Assembly: GCF_029227915.1 (NCBI RefSeq)
Contig: NC_079882.1
Location: 26,481,001-26,541,000 of the forward strand
Direction: 5' to 3'
DNA length: 60,000 bases
Origin: Hydractinia symbiolongicarpus
Taxonomy: Eukaryota; Cnidaria; Hydrozoa; Anthoathecata; Hydractiniidae
In this document: positions 46,110-59,400 of the stretch, one piece after another
Layout: every line of letters begins with the position of its first letter
Numbering within the stretch: position 1 is the first letter of the stretch
Translations under genes and position numbers: made by a program
The notes under the pieces: model-generated
Database searches by the model: none
Told to the model about the DNA's origin: nothing
The model's input: the letters and a program-made list of their open reading frames with translations, nothing else

Positions 46110-47818
46110 GAAATTGATACAAGGCTCCGTATTATTTGTCTAATGGGTAGAAACCTATCCAATGTGTTAAAACATAACTGTCACAACTCGCGTAGGCAAC
46201 ATTTGCATGACCTGTTTGTTTTGAAAGCCCCACTCAAAAAATACTCAAGAGAGTAATTTTTATTATTTTAATTATTTATTTATTCTTTTACCTTTTTGTT
46301 TTAATAAAGACACGAAACTTAATAGATACAAATATTTAAATACAAGCACATGAAAGTTTGTGTGTACCTGGTTATAGATCATACCATCATTGGTGTATTT
46401 GCTGCAGAACTTGCAGTGAAGCATGCATGAAAGTTGTAAAGTAAGTTAATGGTGAACAGCACCCAATTTAAGGTAATATGCGATTCAATAGGGGTTAAGC
46501 AAAAAATCACTCAGCTGTTTTATTCCAGGAATGTTCAGAAATTTTAACGAGAAACACACGGAATTTCCTGGGAATTACCCCTACAAAACAGCGGGCTAAA
46601 AAATTGGGCTACCCTTCCGCAGTCTAGCTAACAAGAAAAATAGGCCCAATTGCCCACCAAACCCTTTATGTAGTCAAATGTTTATGCTTTATAACTTTCT
46701 GTATCAACAGGTAACTTCCTAAGTAATTTAAGACATGTGAACGTATGCATACATAGCTTACTGACTAACTAAAAAGACATTTCTAAACTTATAGCTAGCA
46801 GTTTAATTCTTAAAGTTTATTTATCACACATATCTTCCATATGCAAATTTAAACTATATTCATATGTGACACATTCATAGTATAAATATCACAAAGATAT
46901 GAACAAAGATGAATGGCGCGGTAAGAGTACAAAAAACTCATAAGTAATTACAAATGTGACATTCTTAGTAACTCCCTGCATACAAGAATCCTCGAAATCA
47001 TAGAAGTCTCCCACTAACAAACTACTGAAAAAAGTAAAAAAAACTTGAAGTAATGTACAAATAATTTTCGGAGAGTTCCTATAAACATTGGATCTTTTTT
47101 CATGGCTGAGAACCGGTATATCATTTATTCAAAAGCGTGAGTTAACAAAACCAAACGCTAATCAAAATTAAGTACCAGAATTAGACCTGGGAATTTTTAA
47201 GTTCACGAAAGGGAATTGTTTCACACATAGAAGAGAAGTGTTTGGGACGGAAAAAAGTACAAATACAACTACAAAGGGAAGAGGGAGACGATAATAAACT
47301 CGTTCAGCTATTCCGGGAAAATGTTGATGACAGTAACTTTGTCCTAATTGTGCACTGTTTGTAAAGTTTTGATATTTTTTTGGTTAAAAAACAAAGTATA
47401 CTGCAGTGTATATTAAAAATATTTTTTGGTTGTATTCAATTTTTTTAAAATTGCCTGGTAGGTATGCCTGTTTTGATAAAACCCCAAAAAAGACTTTGAA
47501 AAAAAGGACACGACTATTTTTATGGTCTTACAGTATCAAGTGACTCGCGTGTAACATAAGAAAATTTATAAATCTCGTAGTAGAAACGCCTTTTTTTTCC
47601 TTTTGTCTTTCTTCCTGTTTTATCTTGAAGATTAAATCAGTTATTTTCCTGTGAGTAAAATATTTCGCAATACATAATTTGAAAGGACGTTTCATGTCAG
47701 ATAAAGAAATTCAATTAATCATTCGATTTTTTTGTTTGTTTTTTGTTGCTTTTTTTCTGTTCCCGAGAAGGCCTTAAAGTATTTTCATTAACCGTGGGCA
47801 AACACATGATTTGGTTAC
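46110..47818. other. Non-coding stretch, no gene seen
   Basis: Nothing recognised between the two R4 copies. Confidence 0.5.
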
Positions 47819-47985
47819 CATATCATGCTACTATGGCATGTGGACAGGGAAACGAAAGCGCTGAATCAGGTGCATGTCCGTACAATTCACAAAAAACGCA
47901 TTCATTATCCGCCTACAAGGTATTAGTGGTAAAAAAAATGAGGGGAATGTTAGTCGTGGGTATAAACGACCGACATTATCGAATT
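47819..47985 (+). repeat. Local duplication R4, copy 2, with TATA-like motif
   Basis: Second copy, 1.87 kb from the first. TATAAA lies at 47961-47966. A 105-codon frame (47743-48060) covers it, but the first copy cannot encode the same product because of indels. A shared non-coding role such as a promoter, or simply a mobile-element fragment, is more likely. Confidence 0.75.
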
Positions 47986-48170
47986 AGTAGTGAAAGGCCA
48001 CCTAATAAAGAAAAATCTCCTTTAACATATATTAACTGTGGTAACTTTCAAGAATTGTAATTTAAAAGTATTTGTGTGTATTAAGTACATTTTGTTAGTT
48101 ATTTTTGTAGCTACTTGTCCACTTAGACTTTTTTCTCGAAGTTTATTAGAATAACGAACTATCAATACAT

Positions 48171-48225
48171 AGTTGTTAACCCGTGGTAAAATCCACAGGC
48201 ATTTTCGGCCGTCGCGCATATTTCA
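48171..48225 (+). repeat. Dispersed repeat R1, left fragment
   Basis: GTTGTTAACCCGTGGTAAAA then TCCACAGGCATTTTCGGCCG matches the left edge and hairpin of the R1 copy at 23433. The rest of the element is not evident. Confidence 0.5.
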
Positions 48226-48799
48226 TGCATCTTTTTTTTTTATTCCAAAGTAGTAACTTTAAACACAATATGCTTTTGTCAAAAATACAAATATTATTAT
48301 AAAAACTAGTCGTTGGCTTGGGAAAAATCCATGCAAGTTGTATATACTTTCCGCATTGCTATTTTATTTATTTATTGAAACTTTCAAGACCTCCTTAATG
48401 TTAATGTGTTAATTTTAGCAAAGATTATTAGAATGATCTTTTACGATTTTTAAGGAGGTTTCTCGCAAATGTTATTTCGTTTTGTGACGCAATTTTTAGA
48501 CTCAAGAACGTTTCTTCGGCAAACGTAAAAAAATAAAAAAATTGCGCACTTAGTACATGTCAACCGTGAATGAAGCGTTTTAAAACATTACTTTGCCGCA
48601 ATTGTAATTTAAAAACGCCAGCTATAATCTGTGGTTAACCCTTCGTTGGAAGAACCGGCACTCAAATTTTTTTTTATCATTATCATGACGATCTAAAAAC
48701 TATTTGTACGTACCACCGGTTGGAGTCCTTAGTAAAGTTAAATTACCAGCCCTACTAGTTTCTATCAAGTAGAACTCTTCTGTGTTTTGTGCACTCGAA

Positions 48800-49117
48800 A
48801 TTAATCCGATTTCCCGATTTTTTCGGATTTTACCCAAAATTCGAAAAACGGGGGTTTTCAGCAATTTTTGGTAGTTTTTCAAGCGAATTATTTAAAAACC
48901 GGGATATATGTTAAATAACTTTTGCTTGGCTTTCAGAAACATCAAGCAGAATGTAAAAATTGGCTCTAGAACCAAAGTAATTAAATTTTAAGTAGATGGT
49001 GGTATTTAAAAGAAATTTCAAGGTTTCGATGACGTCACAGAAAGGTGCTGACATAAGCAAAAACGTGTTTCTGCCCTTTTCTTCCTTCTATGACGTACTA
49101 TAAGTGTGCCAAGTTTG
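48800..49117 (+). repeat. Dispersed repeat R2, copy 2
   Basis: Aligns with 9981-10301 over its whole length; see shared blocks ATTAATCC, TTTCCCGATTTTT, ATATGTTAAATAAC, CTCTAGAAC, GATGACGTCACAGAAA and TATGACGTACTATAAGTGTG. Here it lies in the same orientation. Confidence 0.7.
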
Positions 49118-52100
49118 GACTCGCTGGGGGTGTGGATTCCGCCCGTATATTTATGTACGTTTACTAAAGGAAATAAAGAAACTTTGTGATAGCTGCTTGC
49201 TAGTATTATAGTAAAGCTATTTATATGTACCTACTCTCATGTCAAGAACTTATAAAATGACTATTCTTATGGCCTGTTAGCATCATTAAAAAATTAATTA
49301 TAACTTATAAGTTTAAGTTTTGGATTTGATAATTCACATTTTGTTGAACACTGATAATTCTTCGTCGCTATCTGCATTTGAAAGAAAATAACATTGCAAG
49401 GCGAATATTAATAACGAAGACTAGAATTAACTCTCGTGAAAATTTGCTCTAGGCAAAGAAGGTTTAGGAGTTTGGTAATATTGCTGAAGTAAACAACTTG
49501 TATTAATGTCTAAAAGACAGTTGATTTTACCTATCGACTGTTAATTCTTTTGGCTTCGCTCTATTATTTTGGAGTTAAAAATATGTTTAATTTTATAAGA
49601 ACTTATCCAATCTAAAACAAAACTAAAAATTTTGATTACGTTATCAATTATCCATCCCCGCGTTTAAAAAACATTTAATAATTTATGTATAGAGAATCAT
49701 GTCACTTGGATGAACAGTTAAGGAGATATTAGAATTAAAGATTTACTCATGACGTCAAAAAACTGTTTGTTTTGACACTGGTGCGTCACTCAGCCTTAGG
49801 AAATTTACTAACTTTAGTTTCAAGTCAAGCCTTCGATATTATTCGGGGAAAAAAAGAGATTTTTTTTATCAATTAACAAGTTTATTGGTCCCAGAGTAAT
49901 TGACACAAAGCAATGGCTTCAGTAGCTTGAATGACAAACTAATATACCATCTTTAAAGATATGGCTAGCTTGCTTACCAAATGGGATATAACAAATCTCT
50001 TTTGCAAAGGCTCAATTATATGGCACAGTTAGCATTTTATTATTAAGAGAATAGTTGATAGTCCTGTAGAAAAATACTTTAAGCGATCGAACAGTTTAAG
50101 ATATATTAGTTCTGAATATACCGATACCAAGTATTTTTTTTGAAGTTTTTATAACCCTTGCTTCGACTATTATCCAGAGTCTGCGACGTGGATCAAAGTA
50201 ATGTATAGGACCACAATTCTTGTGGCGAAAGGTCAACGAAGTATTGTGGTTTTTTATATTTATTTATGACCTCATCAACTTTATTTATATGTAGTTTTTA
50301 TTTAATATGTGGATAGATAGACGAAAGCGTAGGAAAACCTTTTGTAAATAAGTTCTTGCAGAACCTTTGCATAATGTCCATAAAAAGCCTATTGAACATT
50401 GATAATGAAGCCCTTTGTACGATAAGAGAGCGATTGCAAGACTTAGACAAGTCGCCCGTCACTTGTAAAAACGATTAGCATTTGATTTTTTTCTACACCT
50501 GTATTTCGTTATGCAGATTGAAAAGCCAGCGACAGCAACATAATACTAGTCCTGTTTAAAGAGGCTTTCGGATTATTTTGGATACCTATTTATATTTCTG
50601 AAACTGCTTTGGCCTGAAACCGTAAAAATAAAACGAAAAACAAACCTTTTAGCTTATCTCGTGATGATTGCGGACGGTTGTGAAATTGATTTAATAGCTA
50701 TGTTACCACATCAATTTCACGAAGTTAATCATACTTCTAAAAAGTAAGCTATCTTTTAAATAACTTTAAAAAAACTAACCGCGACAGACAGGAATTTTAA
50801 TCTGCTACCAACTGACCATTTACTGCAACTCTTTAATTTTTCGTAAATATGTTCTTCACAGAACATATTTTTTGTCGCATATTGTGTGGACGTATTTTTA
50901 TTAAGACAATAAAATTATTGAGCTGAAACCAACATATCCAAACATCAAGCCAAACATCGGATGGAGGGATTTTTTTTTTTCGTATTTAACGTTTGAAGTA
51001 CACATTTTTTGTGGACAAGCCGCAAACGTGGACACACGGAAATACGTTAAAAAAAGATTTGAAAATCAATCACCAATGTTTTTCCTTCCTCAACATGTAA
51101 TTTTGTGGGAGTCTGAGTAATTCAGAGTTTATGAACAAGTTGTCATGGAGATAGCAACTTTAAATAGAAATATTTTCCCTACAGGTTATTGTCCTAAACA
51201 AAAATACAAAAAATCACCTTTTTTACTTTTAAGATTTAAGTCCAGAAGATCAACTTTCATCTGAATAATTTTAATTTAATAATTTAATAATAATTTTACA
51301 ACATTTCCTCGAACAAATTTTAAAATATAAATGACCCTTTAAAATGTTAACCCTTTGCCCTATATCAGCTACACGTTGTCAAAATAAACAGAAAACTTTG
51401 ATTCACTTCGTTTTAATTGACTCCCATCTCCTGACGACCTCCGCGTCCCTGCTAATAACTTTTTTTTACCTTATTTTGGTGCCAGAATGGTACATTAACT
51501 TCGAAATGACATGTTGCATTACAGCAAACGCGGATTTGAAGCCGCAAGACAACAAAAGGCTAAATATAACAAAGAATCATCTGCTATCAAACTTCCTGAT
51601 TTTTTTTGTTTTTAAAAGTTATTGCTTAATAATTAATAATAAAACTTTCCTTTGCCAAAAACTCAACGACCTACTTTCCCAGGGCTTCCTGTCCTTATTA
51701 CCGTTTCAGAGCACGTGGGTGATGAATTAAGGCGCATATTTTTGTCGCTAAATCTGCAATTTCAATCGCAGCAAATAAAACACTTTCGTTATTCTTCTTT
51801 ATATTTATTTTTCTAAAAATAATTGCCGACTGGTTTTGCCTAATCGTAAATCTGTCGTCGTATGCAAAATATATGAAAATTAAAAAACATTTATTAAAAA
51901 TTTTAGTCGGTAAAAATGAAAAAAAAAATAGTCATTTTTCACTGATTTGATTTCTAAATAAGATATTGAAGTATATACCAAGGAATTTATCGTAAATTCA
52001 TTTTATATAATAATTTAAATTTAAAAAAGTTAAACTAAAGATATTAAACGTTTGCATCCTTATTTTAACACTTTGGGTTTTTAATGCAGTGAAAAAGAAG

Positions 52101-53114
52101 AGAAGTAAAAATCGATGAAACTTGATCAGTGCAAAAAAATTGCAAAAATGGTAAGTTGGTCTATTGTTATCCTAACTTTGTTCAGGATGATATAAAAAGA
52201 AATAACAAGAAGTCAAACACAAAATTAATGAAGCAGACAATTAAAAAGATATTATAATTAAAAACAAAACGCCTGATAGTGTTGTTTTGTTCAGTTGATA
52301 TGTTTTTATAGGAAACTGTTTATAGCAAAAGCTGACCATAATGGTCAAAACAGGAACTTAATATTCCAGTTAGAAACAGTAATTAAGTTTTCTGATTAGT
52401 TTTCACAAGCCGCCGAGAATAACAAACTTAATGTCTCTTCGTTTTTTTATAAAAACAAATCACTTTAATGATGGAACAGGTAGCAAAACAGATGAAAATG
52501 TCAAGACTACTTATTTAATGACAATTCTTCTAGGTAATTACCATGTCTTAATCAGATTACAAAACTTTTTAATTCAGAAAAAGAAACAATTGCATCCCTA
52601 TTTTCGGTGTAAAAATGTTAGTTTTCTGATATATGAAAGGCAGTGAAAAGATGGTTTATGAATAAATAAATATATATTTTCTTTTATACAATGTCTTATT
52701 AGCTATGTATATATGTATATAAATTATTACAATTTATAGATTTTATTAAAAAATTGTACAACTAAATTTTGTAATGATTTGTAATTGTCATTTGTATCAC
52801 AACACAGAAATATCAACAAGCGCGTTTTAGTATCAGCACAAGTATTTATTTCCACTATAATGAACCGTGTTACTCATATGCCGCAACATTTGAGTGGTGA
52901 ATAGTTTTAATGAGGACAAATCGACAATCCTTATCCTTCTACCACATCAATAAAAGTCTATTCTCTTTCCATATCCGCCGGTGTGAATTTTTCAGTCGAA
53001 TTTAATTCCTGTGTCCAACTCTCTAACCGTTATGTCAATGACTTGATCAAACTTGGAGACATTTTGATAGATAACCCTCGTTGTAACAATTATAAAGTCA
53101 TACAGCGCACTCCT
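49118..53114. other. Non-coding stretch, no gene supported
   Basis: The longest open frame of the window (51344-51730, 128 codons, plus) lies here. It has no recognisable domain, no signal peptide and no paralogue in the window, and its length is within what chance allows in 60 kb of AT-rich DNA. Small perfect inverted repeats occur at 50680-50690/50710-50720 (11-bp arms) and 50845-50855/50860-50870 (11-bp arms, 4-nt loop). Confidence 0.5.
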
Positions 53115-53405
53115 TCAAGGTGATGTTCTTCTTCTTCGAACGCGTAATTCTTTGACAAACAAAGAATTCCGAGCTTTGCTGGCTATGTCTCTCCTAGGTC
53201 GACTTCTGTTACATTTCACTGTGCATACCTCTCTATGGTGCCAACATAGAACAAATTCCATCTGAGATTGTACAACAGTTAAGCATTGGTCGTAATCACC
53301 AGTACAGATACTACGACAGGTAAATCTGGGATCGTACGGCTTCGTAGAAACACCCACTATTGTGATGGTTAAGATTGTGATAAAGCATAAGCTTATGTTA
53401 TCCAT
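53115..53405 (-). CDS. Diverged six-cysteine secreted peptide with Arg-rich tail
   Basis: A 96-residue precursor. A hydrophobic N-terminus (residues 4-20, ILTITIVGVS) looks like a signal peptide. Cys at 30, 34, 41, 54, 61 and 65 give exactly the spacing of the array family, and FTCRS-CTG-YD-C around the first three is shared, so homology is clear. Most other positions differ. After the last Cys comes a 31-residue tail (66-96) with ten Arg and two Lys, including R-P-R-R at 69-72, a furin-type cleavage consensus. The tail may be cut off or may help bind anionic surfaces; this is inference. The gene stands alone, over 10 kb from the array, without the array promoter text. Intact frame; function unknown. 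Confidence 0.8.
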   Translation of the reverse strand: MDNISLCFITILTITIVGVSTKPYDPRFTCRSICTGDYDQCLTVVQSQMEFVLCWHHREVCTVKCNRSRPRRDIASKARNSLFVKELRVRRRRTSP

Positions 53406-56400
53406 TATAAGTTTAATTTATTCTAATCGATGTTATCTTGAGTTGATCTGCGCCTCAAATGAAAAGGACATCTTCTGCTGAAGAAGATATAGATGACAAA
53501 CTGTAATTAGTCTGTGGGCATAATGTATTACAAATTAGTCAAACAATTACATAAACGATTGTGTGGTTTTTTTAAAAAAAGGAGAGTTTTTAATGGTTCC
53601 TGCTCATTGTATGGTATAAGGATAGGATTGGCTAGGTTTGGACAACTATGTTTATTGTTCTCCTTCTCACTATTCCCTTTCATAAGCACAAATTGATCTG
53701 CTATTACTATTTCGAAACCTTTTAGTGTACAATAAATTGTAAATAACATATATTGTTAAGATGGATGCAATGCAGGACGTCCTTCTGTTGCTAAGGTAGC
53801 CATCATTCACAATTCGGATTGGCACAATAGCTATTTTAATAACTTTAGAATTTCGATTTAAAAATTTTCTTATCTGTGCAAAAAAATTATTAAATCTATT
53901 CTAATGTTATTTTTGTTTAACATACAAAAAATTAAAACATCAAGTAAATGCTTCAAACGGTCTAAAAGTTTTCTATTCTTCAAATACGCTTGAGTGTCAA
54001 AACACTATCACGTGAAAGAAGCAAGATGCGCGGTGATTGGTTGAAATTCAGACTTTTTCGTTTTTAATCAATTAACTGCAGTAGATATATTTATTTAAGC
54101 AAACAAAAATGTATAAAAAATGTTTTGCTTTTATTAACTTTGTTTTTAATTTAGTTTAGCAAAGGCAAAAAGATGAAAGTCTCTTTTTATCCTCTCAGTA
54201 TAGAAAGATTAGTATCCAGTCCTTGACTATGCACGGCGAGTGAGAACAAAAATATTAAGAAAGTGGCAAATTTCAAGAATTATCCGCATTCTTTGTATTT
54301 TGTAATAGTTATATAATTAAATTAAAACATATAAACGTACAAAACATTTTACTTAAAGCAGGATGTCTGAATATTCGGAGAATTGAGTTGAGAGTTGTTT
54401 TGAACGAAACTGCTATTCTAAATATCACTCGGAAATAATTTATATTTAGTGCAAAGGAAAAACAAAAATTGGGTGCTGACGTTGCGGTTAATCACATGGT
54501 CCAATCATGTTGCAATTATGCTGGACCTTTTACTTCTTCAAACCAAAAGTGCTAAGGAAATGTGCATGCCAATAATTTAGGTTATCACACTTGTGTTCAT
54601 TTTTCACGTGATTTGCCCTTTAATGTTTCCTGTGGCAGATTTTCAATCATTTTGAGTGATGTTTTGACAGTTTAAATAAATCTTATTCGGACCTTGTTGC
54701 TGAAAGCGTGAAACTTTAAAAAACACAATTGACTTACTCTGCTTCAAAATAACACACGTCTTTTTAATAGAGATTAAAAATACTTTTTCTTCAGCAAACT
54801 ACTTAAAGAGTTTCTCAGTGTATGACTTTACTTAAGTAGAAGCTAATGTTTTGATTTTAGCTGACATCATCTAAAAGAATGCTTCGTAATAACTCGCATG
54901 AAATGTAATTAATCAAAATTCCATTTTCTTGACAAATAGAATCGCAAAGTGAAGACTGAGGACAGCGTAGAACTAAAAAAACCGCAGTTTAACATGCCTG
55001 TACTTGCCATATTAAGTGGCAGAGTTACATGCGTTAGTTTTAAACGTCGTAGCTGCTTATCGACAGTTCGGATTAAGTGAGTTTTATAATAGGTTCCATT
55101 TGAGAAACTATTACAAGTAAGACATACTATTTTCTGCTACAAGAAAACATTCACAGTGCTATGTGTGGTGGAAGGAATCTTTCTCGTTTCAGAAAGATCA
55201 TCGATTTTTAATTCCCGCCTTATACGATGATTACGTTTAATGTCCTCGTTAAAATCAAATCAAAAATTTTATTATCTTAAAAATAAACAAACAGTTGTCA
55301 ATCACAGTCTGGTTGCGATAACACATTGAGGGAAAAAAGGTTGCCATGAAGCTAAATCAAATTGGCGGCAAAACGTGATCAAGAGAATGTAAAGAAACAA
55401 AAGCGAGTTGCTTCGAGAGGGAGTGATCAAATGAAGAAGACCTTGGTGAGATTTTAAAGCGTAAATAGGTTCGAGCACAAATGTAAGGGATTATCAAAAC
55501 AAATGACGAGAACAGATAATTTGGTCGACTGTAATACGTTGTGGTTCTAATGTCACTATTGAATTGTCATATGAAATTCTTCAAACATGTGTCACTATTC
55601 GAATCGTTGTAATTAATCAGCTATTGTAAATTCTCAACAGCCAAACAAAATGCTGCGGTTGTATGCGGTAATTTATTCTCATTAAGGCTATCAGCATTAG
55701 CATGCTAGAAAGGGCATATAAACCTAAGAAGAAGGAAAAAGTTTTAACTTTTTCGCTCAACTTGACTTATTTAGAATGTAACTGTCTTAAAAGGTCAACA
55801 TAAAATGACTAATCAACAGGATATATTAATTCTTAGTCGTGTAAAAGCCTGAACTTATAAAATTAAAAGAAATAAAAAAATTCTTCTTTTTAGAATAATT
55901 TTTTACGTGTCAGATATTGCAATTGATTGTATAGATATAATGAGTTCTTATGCAACAAATACACGTGTCAATTTTCATCCAATAGCGAAGGTTGCACGTT
56001 CAGTATGCTAGACATTGCATGAAAATGTTTGGACAGAGAGTTTGCTGTACGTACGACAGCGCATATTTTGAATAGGTTAAAAAGCAGAAAGTTTTGATAA
56101 CAAAGTTTCACCATTCCAAAAAGCAAAAAGATAAATTTCTATCCTTTCTTTCAGCGCAATTCACACTTCATTTTTTTCGCGTGATAACTTATTTCAAGAA
56201 AGAAGCTATAATGATTTAAGGTTATCAGCTTAAAAATTTTGGTTGGCAAGAAAGAAAAAAGCGATTGTGCCTCAACAGTTAGTTTGATACTATAAACGAA
56301 CATATATAAAATAAAAACAATGTCAATTTCTGACAATCCCTATATTAGTAAAACCCGCATTTCGATCCATGTCTGCTCCTTATGGTTGTGCTACCTACAC

Positions 56401-59400
56401 ACAAAATATTTATTCATGAAATAGCAAACGCTACATATGCTGGACAAGCGAAGTGGATTTTTTCATAATCTAATGACTAGTCTTTTATATTATTAGCCGG
56501 TTCTTTTTTTTCAAGATGGTTGCTCTATAGCTTTACAACTTATAACTTCATGCCAACAAGGGAATAATGATGCACGAAATACCTTTGTGAGAAGTAAACA
56601 TCCTCAGGAGAACCGACACATCCGTGTATTCTTCCAAACGCCCAATCTGTGAACTAAAGATTTTAGCTGCGGGTAGCGAGGGGCGAATTTTCGTGGATCT
56701 TTCCGAGGAGTGAATTTTTATGCTTTTTTCCACGCGTGTTCGCCTAGTGAAAAAAAAATAACGACACCTATTTGACTACCACTTTAAACGGTAAGCATGT
56801 TATCAATCACGTGATATTTCTTGAAAAGGTTCCTAGAGAAGGCGTTTTAATTTATGTTTCGCGAGAATTTATTTATGCTAATTCATCGATTTCGCAAAAC
56901 TAGGAATGTAATTTTTCAAATGAACTGTCAATTCGAAAAAATTCACGGCAAGTTCTGTTTGCGAAAATTTCTGACATAAAGTAGCACCTCTAAAAAATAA
57001 ATTAAAATTCAGAATCGGTTATTATTAGAAACGCTAACTGGTTGCATCATGCTTATTAGCCGATTACACGAATAACACAAACTGAATCACCGTTAGATTT
57101 TTATTTTTTTACACAAACTGAATCACCGTTATTCTTTTTATAATGATAGCAACTTGGTACACAATCCACCTTCAATGCTACCTGATCTAAACATGAATCA
57201 CTAAGCCCTAAGGTTGTTGAAAAGGAAGATCGTTTACCTGATTATTATAAGATATAATTAGATGAGCGTTGTAATAATGTAGTAATATGTGTGTATTTAA
57301 ACGAACCTTTTTATTTCCCTGATTGACTAATCTGTAATTACTGTTGTTGCAGTCAAGGGAGTTGTAATGACTTGCAATTTGACGAGTTAGACCGTATCAG
57401 TCTTGTTATTTTTATTCAAGTTGCTATGTTTTATAACCTACTGACGAAAACGGATGAACATGAAATGATATTATAACAAGTTTTACTTGGCTTTAAAAAT
57501 AAGATATAAAACAAAAGTCAGGAAGTAGTTGGCAGAAAATTGTCAGCAATGACTAATAAAAATGTTTTTCTGATCTTCTCTCAAATGCAGAGGAATTAAA
57601 ATAATCAGGAGCTTGTTGGATAATTAATTTAATTGTATTAAGGACCTTCATAAACAATTAGATTAAAAGATTCGTCGGTTGGTTGTTCTGTGCAAGCTCC
57701 TCTTCCTTGCCGAACAAAACTTTGTCCCACGAAAGTAATCCTCTTGACAAAAATCTTTTTCGACAACTAAACTATCATAGCAATGGAAGCTACCATTTTA
57801 TGCATGACTCACCTTCCTGTTCAGTCTCGCCTATCAGCGACTTGCTACCTCATTCATAAGAAAATGAGCATAACAAAAAATTGGCTCAAATGTTTAGACG
57901 GCAAAAATATTAGTTGGTAGTCAAATGCACCGACCAAATTTTACAAAATTATTTATATTTTAACTAAAGAAAGTTAGACTTTAAATATTCAGCGTTTGTC
58001 TTCTCGTCTTGAAGCTATTCGCAGCCTTAATCCACTGAGAATAGAGAAACGCCAGATAGAAAAAAAATCCAGCATTTTTTTTTTCTATTTCAAAAAATGG
58101 TTGGTCGGTAGAAGTTTTGTACGTTACGAAGTAAAAGTCATTCAGTCAAAACTTTGTCTTTCATCGCCTTTCGTCACGAAACTAACAACAAGGGAGCAAA
58201 AAAACATTATACATGGTTGAACTAACCTGAACAGCTGATAAGATTGTTACTGTTGTTACAGAAGGGAAATATAACCTTGCGTTCACGCAGAGACAAGTGA
58301 CTTCTTTTTTACAAAAGTAAATAACATTTTCTCGTGTTGCCTGCCTGACTCGAGTTTGCAATTTGTTATATCGTTGTTAGAGCGGTACGGGAAATGCTTG
58401 ACACTAGCAGAAATCAAATGAAAGCAAGGTAGATTAAATACACTTGGTGTAATGATAAGAAAACTTGCTATTATAGAAGAATTCTACAATAAAAATTGAT
58501 TTAGAAACATACTTCCTTGATGACAAATAATGTTAAAATAAACTTTACAAGCCCACGTAAAGGAAAAAGCTTGCAGTAACAAAAACCATGGCTACCTAAG
58601 TGATCAAGAAACTACTAGCTATAAAAACTTTTTCGTTACATTTCGTTACATTGTAAAAATTTTCCCGGATGTGGTAAATTTGTATAGTCAGTCCAAGCGT
58701 GGTGTTGTTACCTTGATACTTCCTCTTAACTTTAAGCATTTAGATGACCAAGAAAAAGTTTTTTTTATATAGATAGATATACACCACATTTACAGAATGG
58801 AGGTTTACACGAATAAGTTGAGGGAATGTTAATATCGGAATTTTAATATTCTGTAAACATATTTTTGGGGGTGTGGGAAAGAACATTCAAAAGCAGAACT
58901 CAATGAAATATTTTGCTTCACAAATTTATGCTAAAAAAATGGGTTCATCCCTACCTATTTATCCTAAACCTGGTAGGCAGACGATACCGTTACAGAAAAG
59001 AAGACTTCTACTTCCGTCTAAGAAAGAATTTTTCCTTACAATGCCAATGGGAAAGTTAAAAGGAAAACCACAGATTAAAATTTGCCTACTTCGTAAAAAT
59101 TTTAATTTATGAAGGAAATGGCGTTGGAATGCGAATTTAAAGAAAATTTAACGTATTGCTGTTTCAAAAACTGGCATAAACTAAAAAATTACTTTATGGT
59201 ATCGGTTTCAGAGCATTTAGCGTGATTACAACATAATACTGATTTCTCTTTGGATAACATGCCATACGTCATTCTGCTATTTCTATCAATCTTTTTGTCG
59301 CGACGTAATTTTTGACGCAAAATTTGGTTATCTGATTAATCATTAGTTCGACATTAGCGGTTTCCTTGTATTAAAGATGGATGTCCTCTTTGGCTTGTCA

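Noticed and set aside
47743-48060. 105-codon open frame over the second R4 copy
   Set aside because: The first R4 copy has frame-shifting indels relative to it, so the shared sequence is not under coding constraint.
51344-51730. 128-codon open frame, the longest in the window
   Set aside because: No domain, signal peptide, paralogue or codon pattern supports it. A rough estimate from stop-codon frequency in such AT-rich DNA makes one frame of this length in 60 kb (six frames) unsurprising.
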